Source of the DNA: Congeria kusceri
Taxonomy: Eukaryota; Mollusca; Bivalvia; Myida; Dreissenidae
NCBI GenBank assembly: GCA_027627225.1
Contig: CM051036.1
Span: 36,168,426-36,232,425, forward strand
Direction: 5' to 3'
DNA: 64,000 nt
Made by a program: the position numbers and the translations under genes. The notes under the pieces are model-generated. The model was not told the origin of the DNA. It worked only from the letters and a program-made list of their open reading frames with translations, and did no database searches. The number at the start of each line of letters is the position of its first letter. Position 1 is the stretch's first letter. This document shows positions 49,487-60,550 of the stretch, in pieces.

Positions 49487-49825
49487 CTTAGGCGTAAAAA
49501 AATATGTTTGTTTCAGGCAACCCGACTTACCCTAAAAAAAAGCCCCGCCCCTAGAACATTTTATTGGGTTTGTCAGATTGATTTTTGGTTTATTTACCTT
49601 TTTCAATAATTAAATGTGTTTTTGATAAATAAGTGTTTTGTTCTGATAGTATCCACTTATAAACAATGTTTAAGGATATTACTGATATGTTTTGAATAAT
49701 TATTCAGGTTTAGAATCTTCAAGTTGACCATTTACCATAAAAAAATAAAAAAAATTCCCGACCTACCTACCCTAATTTTTGTGGGCATGTAACCTGAAAC
49801 AAACATATTTTTTTTACGCCTTAGC
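49487..49825. mobile_element. 340-bp MITE with GGCGTAAAAAAATATGTTTG ends
   Basis: The left end (CTTAGGCGTAAAAAAATATG, TTTGTTTCAGGC) and right end (CCTGAAACAAACATATTTTT, TTTACGCCTTAG) are inverted repeats of about 35 bp. The interior has ACCCTAAAAAAAAGCCCCGC and its mirror-like CCTACCCTAATTTTTGTGGG. It has no coding capacity. Confidence 0.85.
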
Positions 49826-50261
49826 ATGAAGGTTTACCATTGCAGTTGATAACAAAAGTTCTCATCATGTTTCATCACATTAGCGCGTTGAAAATTAATA
49901 GGATCAATTGGTAGTTCAATAGCAGCTGTGTATATCGCGTTAAAATCTCCAGCTCATGTTCATATTCGCCATTCTTCCATGCATTTACTTGCCATTTGAA
50001 TGTGCACCTGCCGACCATTTCAAGATTTTGGATTAAAATGATTTCGGATCATTTTAAAGCCTATTCATTATGTGTTCGACGAAGCTGGGTTTTATAAACA
50101 GGTGTAATTGAAGTGTAGCTTAATTCTCATTTTGCAATATTTTTTTTCAAATGAAAGCGACAACACCTCCCTACTGAGTACAAAATTACTTTTATATAAG
50201 TCAGTACGCTCTTTGTCAGTAGTGTTATTATATTTCGCGTGTTAATATATAATGTATTTCT

Positions 50262-50935
50262 CACCTGAGCACGAAGTGCTCAAGGGTGAGCTATTGTTGT
50301 CAGACTGTGTCCGGTGTCCATCGTCCGTCGGTCGTCGTCCGTCGTCAACATGTTACTTCAAACAACTTCTCTCTGAAACCACTGGGCGGATTTTCAACCT
50401 TAATTGGCAGGAATGTTTCTTGGATGGTGCTTTAACAAATTCCTTCAATTAATTAGAATAAATTGAAAACTCTGGTTGCCATGGCAATTAAACGCTTAAA
50501 AACTGGAAAACTTCAAAAATCTTCTTGTCATAAACCACAGGCTGGATTTGAAAATAGTTTTCACAGAAATGTTCCTTGGGTGACCCTCTACCAAATTCCT
50601 TCAAATCATTTTGATTCGTTAAAAAAACATGGCCGCCAGGGGGCGGGGCAGTTTTCCTTATGTTCCTTAAATGGCTAAATTGAAAACTTTAAAATCTTCT
50701 TGTCTGAAACCACTGGCTGGATTTCAAAATAATTTCACAGAAATGTTCCTCAAGGTTGACCCTCTACCGAATTCCTGGAAATCATTTTGATTCGTTAAAA
50801 ATAATGGCCGCCAGGGGGCGGGACAGTTTTCCTTATATGGCTATATTGAAATCCTAAACAATCTTATTGTTAAAAGCCATTATAATGCTTTACACTCAGG
50901 TGAGCGACATAGGGCCACGTTGGCCCTCTTGTTCT
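50262..50935 (+). mobile_element. Second member of the ~155-bp-unit element family
   Basis: It begins CACCTGAGCACGAAGTGCTC and AAGGGTGAGCTATTG and ends CTCAGGTGAGCGACATAGGG then GCCCTCTTGTTC. Inside are three units with CTGAAACCACTGGCTGGATT, TTTCACAGAAATGTTCCT, GGCCGCCAGGGGGCGGG and TTTTCCTTATG. The family is shared, inverted, with 12367-13535. It lies in the putative Snail-family intron. Confidence 0.75.
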
Positions 50936-51628
50936 TTTGGGGGTTTATGACAAACTTTTGAAATTTGTCAATTTGGCAATCTGTGAACAGGCCCCTTAAA
51001 ACACTCTGTCACGATTAATAAATATTTTCCGTGCATGAATAGTATTGTTAAATTTAGTCAAAACTTAGTAAAATATCTGGGAATTTCTCTATCTGACCCA
51101 TTACCCATTAGCAATATGGGTATTTTGTCCCGAATATTAAATATTAAAAATGTATAGCATTTTGCTGCATGGGATACATTAAAATAAAACAAAATCGATT
51201 GCACAATGGATTTTAGCATTAACCTAATATTTTCAACCAAATCAGTGCAAATTTATGTAAATAAGTTTGGTCAATATTACTTTATAACCACACCAAATTT
51301 TAATTGAACGACGTACGTATTTTCCACAGAAAGTCCATATACTGGCCTGACCGTTAGTTATGTCTGTATGTGATTTTTCTATATACTAACTAAAAACAAG
51401 CAATTAAAGTATAAGCCGTATTGCTTAGCATATTATTGATCATAAGTATTTAATATTTTTGAATGTTGTTCAAGTATTATTTATAAAATGGTTTCATTAT
51501 TTTCATGACTATGACTCCTAGTATGTTCACTGTCCATGAGATTATGTTATTTTTATACTAATTGTATACTTATAGTTTAGTCTTATTTTATACAATATAT
51601 TATGTTACGTTACTTATGTGTTTTACAG

Positions 51629-52638
51629 AAAACAAGAAGGTCCGCCGCGTGCAGTTGGTGGTCCCGGAACCCAAGCGTCTCTTGTCACCACAGATGAAGC
51701 CACTGTCCGAGGAGACGCTTGCGGGCGCGACGAGGGATCAGGAGCGAGACGGCCCCTCCGCCGGTCAGGGGTTCGTTCCCTACTGGCCGTATCCGCGCCT
51801 CCCGTGGCCATTTCCGTTTAATACCGGATTTCCGGGATTCCAAGGCGGTTCGGGTTTCCCATTTCCTGGCGTTCTAGGTTATCCACTTCCGGGGTTGACC
51901 GACGGTTACCCGCGATTGCCGTTTGATTACATACAGCATTTGTCCATGGGATTTCAACTTCGCTCCCATCTGCCTGCGCCGCCATTCTCGGGAATATACC
52001 CACCTAATTTTCAAGGCGTATCCCCTAGATTTCACAAGTCCGAGCAAGTTTACTCAACAAGTAGCAAAATTGAACAAAACGAAAAGATGGATGTTCCAAA
52101 ATTAGTGGCAAAAACAGATCTTCCCAGTCCAAGTCACTCAACAACGGACGCCGTCTCTGAGAGTTCCAGTGATCACGAAATAGCGCAAATTAAGAAGGAG
52201 TCCCCCTACGACAGTTCTAAGTACCAATGTAGTGACTGTAACAAGACCTACTCCACGGTCAGCGGTCTTTCCAAGCATAAACAGTTCCACTGCAATCTGG
52301 ACAAAAAAGATTTTTCCTGCAAATACTGCGACAAGCAATACGTGTCCCTAGGCGCTCTAAAAATGCACATACGGACACACACGTTACCGTGCAAGTGTAA
52401 AATTTGCGGAAAAGCATTTTCGCGACCTTGGTTACTTCAAGGTCACGTGAGGACCCATACTGGGGAGAAGCCGTTTTCGTGTTTTCATTGTATGCGCGCG
52501 TTCGCGGACAGGTCCAATTTGCGCGCGCATTTGCAAACTCACTCGGAAGTGAAGAAATACAGCTGTAAATCGTGCAGTAAGACATTCTCCCGCATGTCTT
52601 TGCTGCTAAAGCACGAGGATTCGTGCATGCGTGCATGA
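51629..52638 (+). CDS. Snail/Slug-family zinc-finger transcription factor, last coding exon
   Basis: Snail proteins are nuclear repressors that bind CAGGTG E-boxes and act in mesoderm, neural and EMT-like programmes. The exon follows a good acceptor (TATGTGTTTTACAG ending at 51628). It encodes an N-terminal part with [10 protein letters not shown] and a Pro/Phe/Gly-rich stretch (51770-51920), a Ser/Thr-rich linker with an IKKE sumoylation-like site, and five fingers: [20 protein letters not shown] (about 52222), [19 protein letters not shown] (52312), [19 protein letters not shown] (52390), [19 protein letters not shown] (52474) and [20 protein letters not shown] (52558). The last finger is C2HC, as in Snail proteins. 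These signatures are diagnostic of Snail/Slug. The gene ends six bases after the final finger Cys codon, which is short but normal for the family. The upstream ATG at 51562 lies in intron-like sequence, so I start at the acceptor. The orthologue (snail1 or snail2 type) cannot be decided here. Confidence 0.95.
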
Positions 52639-53240
52639 CGTCATAATTTTAATGACGTAATTATTTGTTTAATTATTTATTGTATTATTATTGCGTGATG
52701 TCATGATAATGTTTTAAAGTTATCATAAATTATTTATTGAATGATTAATTTTTTTGTCTTCCTGTAATTTCAATGCCCGTTTCTTTGATTTCTATTCCAA
52801 ATATTACATAACGTATTTACGACTGTTTAAAAAAAAAAAAAAAAAAAATATTTGTATCAAATGGAATTGTTCATTACTATGTCCGCCTTAAATTATTAAT
52901 TTACATCAATATTTTACTTCGAATGTATAAGAGTATTATAATTATGTAGCGTCTGATGTTAAATGTTTTCATACCCAATGAAATATTCTTGAAATGGAAA
53001 ACATCGTATATTTAACTTGTGTTTAAAAAAAAAATCCCCATGGGTATATAATAATTATTGTTCTGTAAAATGAATCAGTAATATATTACTGTTTCATAGG
53101 CTTTGATATTAATGTCTTCCATTTATTGAATCTTGACATGCAAGTTATTGACCACGATATATGTGCTTTTTTGTTTTACTTAAAGCAATTTGTCCTCACC
53201 TGTTTCTGTTCGCTGCAATAAATGTTGGAAATCAGAGCTA
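52639..53240 (+). other. Probable 3' UTR of the Snail-family gene
   Basis: AT-rich sequence with a 20-bp A run near 52829 and no new exon. The first AATAAA lies at 53217-53222. Confidence 0.5.
53217..53222 (+). terminator. Candidate polyadenylation signal AATAAA
   Basis: The first canonical AATAAA downstream of the Snail-family stop, 579 bp beyond it. Usage is not shown by sequence alone. Confidence 0.4.
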
Positions 53241-53767
53241 TCGGCGTTTTATTCATTTGATGGTACCCGACATTGGTAATTTCTCATTGGTCGTTTGGTG
53301 TTTAATTATGTTGTTATTTTATTTGTTGAAGTTCTTTTTTTGTTCGTTCATTAGCTCGTTAGTTCATTCATGCATTCATTCGTCATTTTTATATTAATTA
53401 AACGAAAATTACACAAAAACAGAGAACCAGATTTTCAGTCGTTTCATTTTTCATTATTTTAACAAACTTCGCGTGACCTTTGACAGGTGGAATGTAACCT
53501 GAGGTTACATCAGCAGGTGCGACATTGAATCGCCGAGTTCTTTATGAGTGGGGCTATTTTTGGCCCAAGGGCTTGAACGTGTCAGGGTTCGCAATAGCTG
53601 TCACCCGCCTTGCTAATTACACTGAGATGTCCGTCCATTCGCATTTTAGTGTCGAATATTCCAATCGAAGATTGGCATTGGTCGTTGTTGTAACGTTTTC
53701 TAATGGTGATTGTATATCGTTGACATATGATTAATAGACAATAACAGGTTACTGCCAGGTATTTAAG

Positions 53768-54050
53768 AAATAATTTTCGATTTATCGTTGTTTATCGGCC
53801 AGTAAACAACGATTTGGAGTTCCGATGCGTGCATCAGAACGACAAACATTTGTTTATTGGCCGATAAACAACGATTATCCGAAAATTATTTCGATTCGAA
53901 CATTGTTTGACATATATGTTTGCAATTATATTGGAACTACTTTTTACTATGCTCCGCTCAGAATCGGGACTTCTTTTTGCGTTGTTTATTGGGTAGTTTG
54001 ACAACAATAATTGTGTTCTTTGTCTAAAGAAAAATTAGCGAGTATCATGT
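53768..54050 (+). mobile_element. TTGTTTATCGGC family element, copy 3
   Basis: AATTTTCGATTTATCGTTGT, TATCGGCCAGTAAACAACGA, GATGCGTGCATCAGAACGAC and GGCCGATAAACAACGATTAT form a palindromic head. It is followed by TTTTTACTATGCTCCGCTCA, TTTTTGCGTTGTTTATTGGG and AGCGAGTATCATGTAAGAA. The last three modules are shared with 62527-62880. Confidence 0.8.
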
Positions 54051-54494
54051 AAGAATGTGTGATATATCAGGTGAGGCTTAGAATAATATATCTGGGTGGC
54101 ATCCAAGATACAGGGACATATGAATTAACTAGTTAAACGCATAACCCGATATGCGAAGTGCTTCTCTGACTAAAAAAAATATCGAACTCTTTCGTAGTAA
54201 CCTACCTACTTTTCGTGGACCACAGTTATGTGAAAACTGAAGTAACTGTCTTAAATCGTAAACTTTCTTAAGTCTTCCACATGTGCATTTCAAATTTATT
54301 TTGTCTTTAATTATTTTTAATCTAGCAAAGGCTGAACATGTGCTTCTTTTTTTACCATATTTCATATATAAAAAATAGATAATATTCACAAGATTTTATT
54401 TGAAATTTTCACTCAAATATATAAGATTTTCATCAGGAGCTTTGTGGATATGAACCCTGGTCGCTAACTAAAGAGTACATATTTGTATATCTCT

Positions 54495-54651
54495 GGCCCC
54501 ATAACTACGAAATTTCTCAATCTCAAACTTAGTCTTAACTTAAACTGTTGACCAATGAGAATGCTTGTAACATTTGAGCTTTGATTTCCATTGACTAAAT
54601 ATTAAAAATTCAGACTAAGATTGAGCTTAAAATGTTTGTAGTCGTGGGGCC
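54495..54651. mobile_element. 157-bp MITE with GGCCCCA ends
   Basis: GGCCCCATAACTACGAAATT at the left mirrors ATGTTTGTAGTCGTGGGGCC at the right. Sub-terminal CTCAATCTCAAACTTAGTCT mirrors AGACTAAGATTGAGCTTAAA. It has no coding capacity. An unrelated short GGAGCTTTGTGGATATGAAC trace at 54436 resembles the 57.1-kb element end. Confidence 0.8.
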
Positions 54652-55191
54652 TTATTTCTTTACATACAACGTACGTGACGTCACAACAGACCAGTATATG
54701 TCCATTCCTCATATTTTGTTTGATGAATAACATCAAAGGGCGGCTTTTTTCACATCTATTATCTGGAAAGATTTATGAACTAATATTAATGTGGTTTTTT
54801 GAGTTGGGTGCCATGTATTAAGAGAAACAGTCATTCGCCGCTGAAAGATTATACAAATGTTGCCAACAAGTTTGCGAAGATTTCAAGAGAAATTCACATT
54901 ACAGTGTTAGACACACTTGAGTAGGCGATTGTGATTACTGTAACAGGTGCATAGGTCACAGATGGACGTGGGGACTTGGTTTCCTAGCAACAGGCACATG
55001 TGGCGATATGTTTGTTAATTGAAACAAAAACTGGTTCGTATATCAATACAGCCATTATATTATCCATACTTTTCCCTTTTTACACTTGGTCCAGATTCCT
55101 CCTACATCTTCTAATATACATGTTGTTTTCTAATTGCTTGAATGCAAGGAACGCTCTTTGAATTCAATTTCGGTATGGGGTTAATACAAAC
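54652..55191. other. No gene seen
   Basis: No supportable feature. Confidence 0.45.
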
Positions 55192-55462
55192 ACATGTGAG
55201 GCCCGTCGTGGGAAAACCGGGCCTAATGCATGTGCGTAAAGTGTCGTCCCGGGTTAGCCTGTGCAGTCCACAGGCTAATCCGGGACGGCACTTTCCGCTT
55301 TTACGGTATTTTCTGTTGCACAGAAGTATCTTCTAAACATAAATCCACTGTAGGCGGAAAGTGCCGTCCTGGATTAGCCTGTGCGGACTGCACAGGCTAC
55401 TCCGGGACGACACTTAACGCACATGCATTAAGTCCGGTTTTCCCACGACACGCCTCATGTAT
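55192..55462. mobile_element. Nested-palindrome MITE, complete copy
   Basis: The outer arms run inward from ACATGTGAGGCCCGTCGTGG and from the reverse complement of CCACGACACGCCTCATGT. Each arm contains its own palindrome: GTCGTCCCGGGTTAGCCTGT, GCAGTCCACAGGCTAATCCG, GGACGGCACTTTCCGC, mirrored by AGTGCCGTCCTGGATTAGCC, TGTGCGGACTGCACAGGC, GGGACGACACTTAACGCACA. It is thus a palindrome of palindromes with a short unpaired centre. It is non-coding, and mobilisation in trans is presumed. Confidence 0.9.
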
Positions 55463-56142
55463 ATATATTGTGGCTTTTCAAGTCGTATTATTCAGAATAT
55501 CGGTTATATATCAAATTTATTAAAACCGATCTCGAACAAATATTAATTGACCTAAAATCGTCAACACGTGTTTGTCTCATTACACGTTTTACCTGCTATA
55601 CACGATGCTATACTTTCAATTTTGTATTACAATTATGTCTTGATGGTGTATTTCGTCCAAGTCGCCAAATAATTCTGTTGTTTTCTGATGCTATACACTC
55701 GTATTCAAACAAATTAATCCGTGGCAGGCACTAAACAATGATACACTCGCAATGCAACCCAAAACAAAACATAATGGTATTCAGAAAGGACATGTAAGTG
55801 CATTCATGGCAAAATAATAATACTAGAACACGTTAACGTATTAACATTTTCCAAGAAACTAAATCAAGTATTGCGGTCAGAAAACAAAACAAAACACAAG
55901 TAACTTAAATATTTAATTTGGCCGAATAAATTCGGCTGTACCTTAAAGGTAAAGAAAATACAAACAAACACTATTTTTTAAGTCAAGGACAGCCAAAAAT
56001 CCTCCACCTATAAATACATGCAGATATGAAAACAATAGAAAACTATTATAGATCGTTTGTAATAGAATTTTGAACACTAAAGTGATAGAAAATAATGATA
56101 CCTAGCTCATACTTACACAACGTGCAAACACAATAAATGACA
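55463..56142. other. No gene seen
   Basis: No supportable feature. Confidence 0.45.
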
Positions 56143-56302
56143 CAAATCCTTCTAATCAAATCCTTCTAATATCCAAATCCTTATAATATCCAAATCCTTC
56201 TAATATCCAAATCCTTCTAATATCCAAATCCTTCTATCGTACACACACTTATTCAATAAAACTGAGGGTAAAAAAAAAAAACACACACACACACACACAC
56301 AA
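56143..56302. repeat. 17-bp minisatellite and CA microsatellite
   Basis: About six copies of AATCCTTCTAATATCCA (56152-56236) are followed by an A run and (CA)n at 56270-56301. Confidence 0.9.
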
Positions 56303-56499
56303 CGTCCGCTCCAGATTAATACTAACTAACTGAAAAAGGCGCTATAAAGGTTGGACTATTTAAAATTTAGGTAAGCGAGAAAGAATAACCTCCCTTAATA
56401 ATTACAGTATATAATTTTGAGAATTTAGTTAAATGACCAAGTGTCCACGCAGATGAACAACGACTATTATAATTTGTTTGGGTATATAAGAAATCCTAA

Positions 56500-56591
56500 T
56501 CAACTCTGGTATCTCAGCCATATGCCCAGTATCGCGTATAGAGCCACGGTCCAGACATAGAGTGCCCACGATCCGTGGCGGGGCTCGAACC
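56500..56591 (-). CDS. Probable terminal exon: membrane span and stop of the EGF/EB-like gene
   Basis: On the minus strand, TTGTTTCTTTCAG forms a good acceptor with its AG at 56593-56592. The exon opens with two bases (phase 1), matching the donor phase of exon 62198-62323. It encodes FEPRHGSWALYVWTVALYAI then LGIWLRYQS and TGA at 56502-56500. The stretch ALYVWTVALYAILGIWL would be a single transmembrane helix followed by a five-residue cytosolic tail. The exon start also resembles a tRNA B box (GGTTCGAGCCCCGCC), so a SINE-derived origin is possible, but no A box lies upstream. Linkage to the upstream exons is inferred from phase and strand only. Confidence 0.45.
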
Positions 56592-56814
56592 CTGAAAGAA
56601 ACAACACTCCGTATTCTACACATGAAAACTGTGTGACGTACATGATGATCATGACGAACGCAACCATGTATCTTATAATGAAGTTTGCAATAACAATAAC
56701 AATGTACATAAAACACGCGAACTTCATTCAGTATACATGTAACTTAATAACAAGATTGGACTTCGGCTATTATATTATTGTCATTATAACTGATGTTTTG
56801 AAGCAAAATAACTT

Positions 56815-57077
56815 GGGGTCGTATTCCAGAAATAACTTAAGTTTATCTTAATATACTGTCACTTAAGTTACATTTTCAAAATGTAATATGTTTGAGGCTG
56901 TCAATAAATGTGTGAATCCCTTTACAGTAAAACAAAGAATTGTTAATTATATAGCTGATAATTAATAAATACTAAGCATAACGGGCTGTGCACGCAAAAT
57001 ACAAAGATATTAAGTAAAATGCTGAATTTAAGATTGAGAATAAAATATAATTCAAGATGTTTCTGGAATATGACCCC
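56815..57077. mobile_element. 263-bp MITE with GGGGTCGTATTCCAGAAA ends
   Basis: GGGGTCGTATTCCAGAAATA at the left is mirrored by TGTTTCTGGAATATGACCCC at the right. Inner AACTTAAGTTTATCTTAA resembles the reverse of TTTAAGATTGAGAATAAA. It directly abuts another MITE at 57078. Confidence 0.85.
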
Positions 57078-57340
57078 TGGACCGGTATTCACAAAGCTCC
57101 TAGGGGAAATCTTAACTTAAGTTGTACTTACGGGAAAATTTCAGATCAAATGTTCTATGTGAAATCCAATGATTTCTGTACAAAGAAAGCTGCAATGCTA
57201 AACATATAAGCAATATTTACAAGTTTACAACATTTTAATGTTAAAAGACCTATACATGAACAGCCAGAGACTTAAGGAATTTTATGAATTAAAGGAATTT
57301 ACTTAAATTTTCCCTAAGGAGCTTTGTGAATACGGGCCCT
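57078..57340. mobile_element. 263-bp MITE with CCGGTATTCACAAAGCTCC ends
   Basis: GGACCGGTATTCACAAAGCT then CCTAGGGGAAA at the left is mirrored by TTTTCCCTAAGGAGCTTTGT then GAATACGGGCCC at the right. A decayed relative is at 10735-10925. Confidence 0.85.
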
Positions 57341-58639
57341 GATGTCTTAAATGAAAACTTGGCACAATGGATTGTTGTTGCTTTTTTCTTAGACATCTCT
57401 GATATATAAACATTTCATACCTAACACTAAATATAAGGGCACTGAATAGAAATTAAATGTGGGAAAACCATAAATTACCAACTAGGTGTGATTTTATGCA
57501 CTATATCGGTTTTAAACAATTGATATTTCAGAAAATATGTATTAACGATCTGGAAGTGAATGTAGGTCAAAACATAACCCAAGAAGCAAGAAAAAGCTCT
57601 ACCCAACTGACTCCACTTTCAATCGAGACACAAATACTCTTCTAACATCAAAGTATTAAAACAACCACGATATCCTAGAGTTGAGTAAAGTTGAATGGGC
57701 CTGAATAAGGTACAGTACTCTAGCATCCCAGAGTACAAAATTATCTGTTTGACATGCACTCGGGCCCTGTTCAAATGGCCTACTTTCGGACGTAACCCCT
57801 TTTTTCCCCTGAAAGGCAATATATAGGGGCAGGTCTACACTTAATCTGCTTCGGCGCGATAGGACCGGTAAATAAACATGGAACAACGGCGGTAAGGGTA
57901 GTAGCATAACTTGTTAGCGCTCGGCGAATATTGAGATACTTTTTATATGGGCAATATCACCCCCTGTAAGTCGGTAAACCAATTTGCAAATTAAATTTCA
58001 GAGAAAACATGTCGGACAAATTACTTATTACCATAATTTATTTACAAAAACTCATATCATTAAGGTAAGTTTCAACTTTTAAAATATCGCACAATATACA
58101 ATGATATTTTGTACGAATAATGCGCTGTTACAAACGATTCCTAATGGCAATTATTTGGCCAAGTTATTATGAATTTGATTAAGAAGGTAGAAAAACCAGT
58201 AAAGTTGGCAATATATTGTGTAAAAAAAAAGTACTGATCAATTAATGTTTTTACAATTATTAATGTACGACCTTAAGTATCAGCCATTCTTCTTTGTATA
58301 TCTGCTTCATGCGTTGTTTAAATGCACCTAACACGCGTGATATTGTTATTTTCGTGGGACAATATGTAATGTAAAATTGATAAAGCCCTAACTTTTAGGT
58401 GATAAATTCCAGACTATTTTTTTCAAACTGAATGGATAATAACCAAACTTGTACAAGAGTGCTTTATGTAAATGCTATAAATGTATGGCTTTAAACCAAT
58501 TTTGTGCGAGATTTTAACATTGTTGACCACAAAAGTTCACTAAAGCATTGTGCAACAATTTTATGAAAGTAACCGGCGTTAAGGTTCTTATCACAGTAAT
58601 ACTTTACTGCTTCAAAATTATTCCAAGCTAAAAACTGGA
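57341..58639. other. No gene seen
   Basis: Intronic position if the minus-strand gene model is right. No exon with phase 1-1 boundaries was found. Confidence 0.45.
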
Positions 58640-59770
58640 AAAAAAAAGGGCGGTACCAGATCTGATCTTAAATGAAGTTTTAATAAATGGCAGAGATGAA
58701 CTCAGTATTTTCATAAATTGTTTAACAAAATATTATGTCTTGGATATTTTCCACATAAATGGAATGTTGTATTGTACCTAAACATACGAAAGGAGATTTA
58801 AATGACCCAAATAATTGTAGAGTGATAACTATGTTAAGTGTCATAGGTAAATTGTTCACACATTTGATTAAAAGTAGGCAATCAAACTGGGCTGAAAATT
58901 ACTATGTATTGTCGAGCGACATGGGAACAACAGATAACGTATTTGCCCTTCACCGTCCGCATACACGAGTAGGAAGCATTTTTACATGCCTATATCAATA
59001 CCACTTGCACCTTTTGAGTACAATATATCCTCCATGTCATTGATATACAAAGAAAAAAGAATCGGGAATAAAACACTCGCATTGTCGTAGACCTTAATGA
59101 CTCTTAAATGCAGTTCCGATATCATTATGATGTCTTACTTTTGACTTGTGTGTACACATGAGTATACATTGCTTTTATAACTGTAAAACGTCGTCATCGA
59201 ATACTGAGTATGTATATTCTGTACCAAGGATATCCCTTACAATGTAATCAAATGCCTTTGTAATGTCAATAAAACAACAATACATTTGCTTATGTTAATT
59301 GTAAATATTTTATTAAATGGCAAAGGACAAATATGTGTCAAAATCAGCACACATAATGACTTTATATTATCGAAGACAGGGATACTTGACTTTTTAACTA
59401 TGAGTAAAATATATATGATAAAGTACTGGTTTATGGTGACCTGTGCTCCAGAACATAAATTCATTAAAATGATATATAAAATTATGCAAGACGATATTGA
59501 AAGTAATCCCCTGAAAACCAACTGGGCAAGTCAAGTGAAATGTATTCTAAGTTCATTGGGATTCTATCATGACTGCTTGGCACAAATTGTTGGTGATCTG
59601 AATGGTTTCTTTTCTGTGTTTAAGCAAAGAATTGCTGACACTTTTGTCCAAAGTGTTGAAGGACGCATAAATGGCTATTCGATGGCATTATTTTATAGAA
59701 ATATCTTCTGTTTTGAACTTAAATTTTACCTTAAATGGGTTAACATTGAGAAGGGAAGGTGGAATAATAC
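58640..59770. pseudogene. LINE relic with its reverse-transcriptase core inverted
   Basis: Plus strand 58690-58955 gives MECCIVPKHTKGDLNDPNNC, RVITMLSVIGKLFTHLI, WAENYYVLSSD and MGTTDNVFALH, the RT region before motif A. The following segment reads as RT on the minus strand: CCFIDITKAFDYIVRDIL (motif A, about 59280-59225), LFPILFSLYINDMED (about 59070-59025) and a decayed YAD motif C near 58965. From about 59300 the plus strand resumes with the domain downstream of RT: IKYWFMVT, KFIKMIYKIMQDD, NWASQVKCILSSLGFY and FKQRIADTFVQSVEGR. Roughly 600 bp that should follow motif C is missing. Frames are broken. The clade is not determined. Confidence 0.8.
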
Positions 59771-60336
59771 CGATATTAGTAATATAGTGTTTGCCCAGTT
59801 TGCCCTGTTCTCGAATATGAATATCATTTTATTTTTTGTATGTAACATCTACTCACAAACAAGACAAAAAATACAATACATATATCAGTATATTATAGAC
59901 GTCACCCAAGCATGTTAAAAGCCACATATTTATTTTCCTCACAGAATCCTAATACTATCAAGTTACTAGTTGTTTATGCATGTAGAGCTTTTGAAATGAC
60001 AAATACTGTCAGTACACACTGACTAATGCTATGTTATTAAGTTACATGCAGTACAGATCACTTTTGTTAATACAGTGCATATTACTTTAAAGGTACTATG
60101 GCATCGAAAAGGGCCTCAAGGGGGCAATTTCTTAAAAAAATCTGAAATTAAGATGTTAATACTGGCATAGAATAACGGTTAAAACAGGGCATATATAATA
60201 GGGAAATGGTGGACGCATTCTGAGATAAAAATCAATTTATAATAAGGGTCTTGTTTGTTTGGCCCTTTTCAAGTTTACATTTTGACGTCAGAATTGTGAG
60301 TATTTTGTATAACCATAGCGTACGCACGAATTATCA

Positions 60337-60424
60337 CCAAGCTGAATAGCGCAGTTGGTTAAAGCGCTGCCTACTGTTATTTCTTCGTATGGCTCCTAAG
60401 TCGTGAGTTCGATACCCACTTGGG
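60337..60424 (+). mobile_element. tRNA-like SINE head
   Basis: AATAGCGCAGTTGGTTAAAG resembles an A box and GTGAGTTCGATACCC is a clear B box. CCAAG near the start can pair with CTTGG at the end. The 88-nt spacing suggests origin from a tRNA with a long variable arm. The rest of the SINE is replaced by tandem repeats. Confidence 0.5.
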
Positions 60425-60550
60425 GTTTAAATTTTGTCAAATTTTTTTGCTCATTTGTTTTTTATCAATTATCTCATTTTGTATTATATTGTTTATTATT
60501 TTGTAATGCACTTGTCTTACTATAGCTCCTTTCTATCACATAATATCACT

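Noticed and set aside
51562..51628. Upstream ATG and 22-residue hydrophobic start of the zinc-finger frame
   Set aside because: The stretch is AT-rich and intron-like and ends in a polypyrimidine tract plus AG. A hydrophobic leader makes no sense on a nuclear Snail protein.
56433..56727. 75-95 residue minus-strand open frames around the membrane exon
   Set aside because: Only the part after the acceptor at 56591 has a sensible composition. The upstream part is AT-rich and intron-like.
58640..59770. Twin-priming as the explanation for the inverted LINE segment
   Set aside because: Twin priming inverts the 5' part relative to the 3' part. Here both outer parts have the same orientation and only the middle is reversed.
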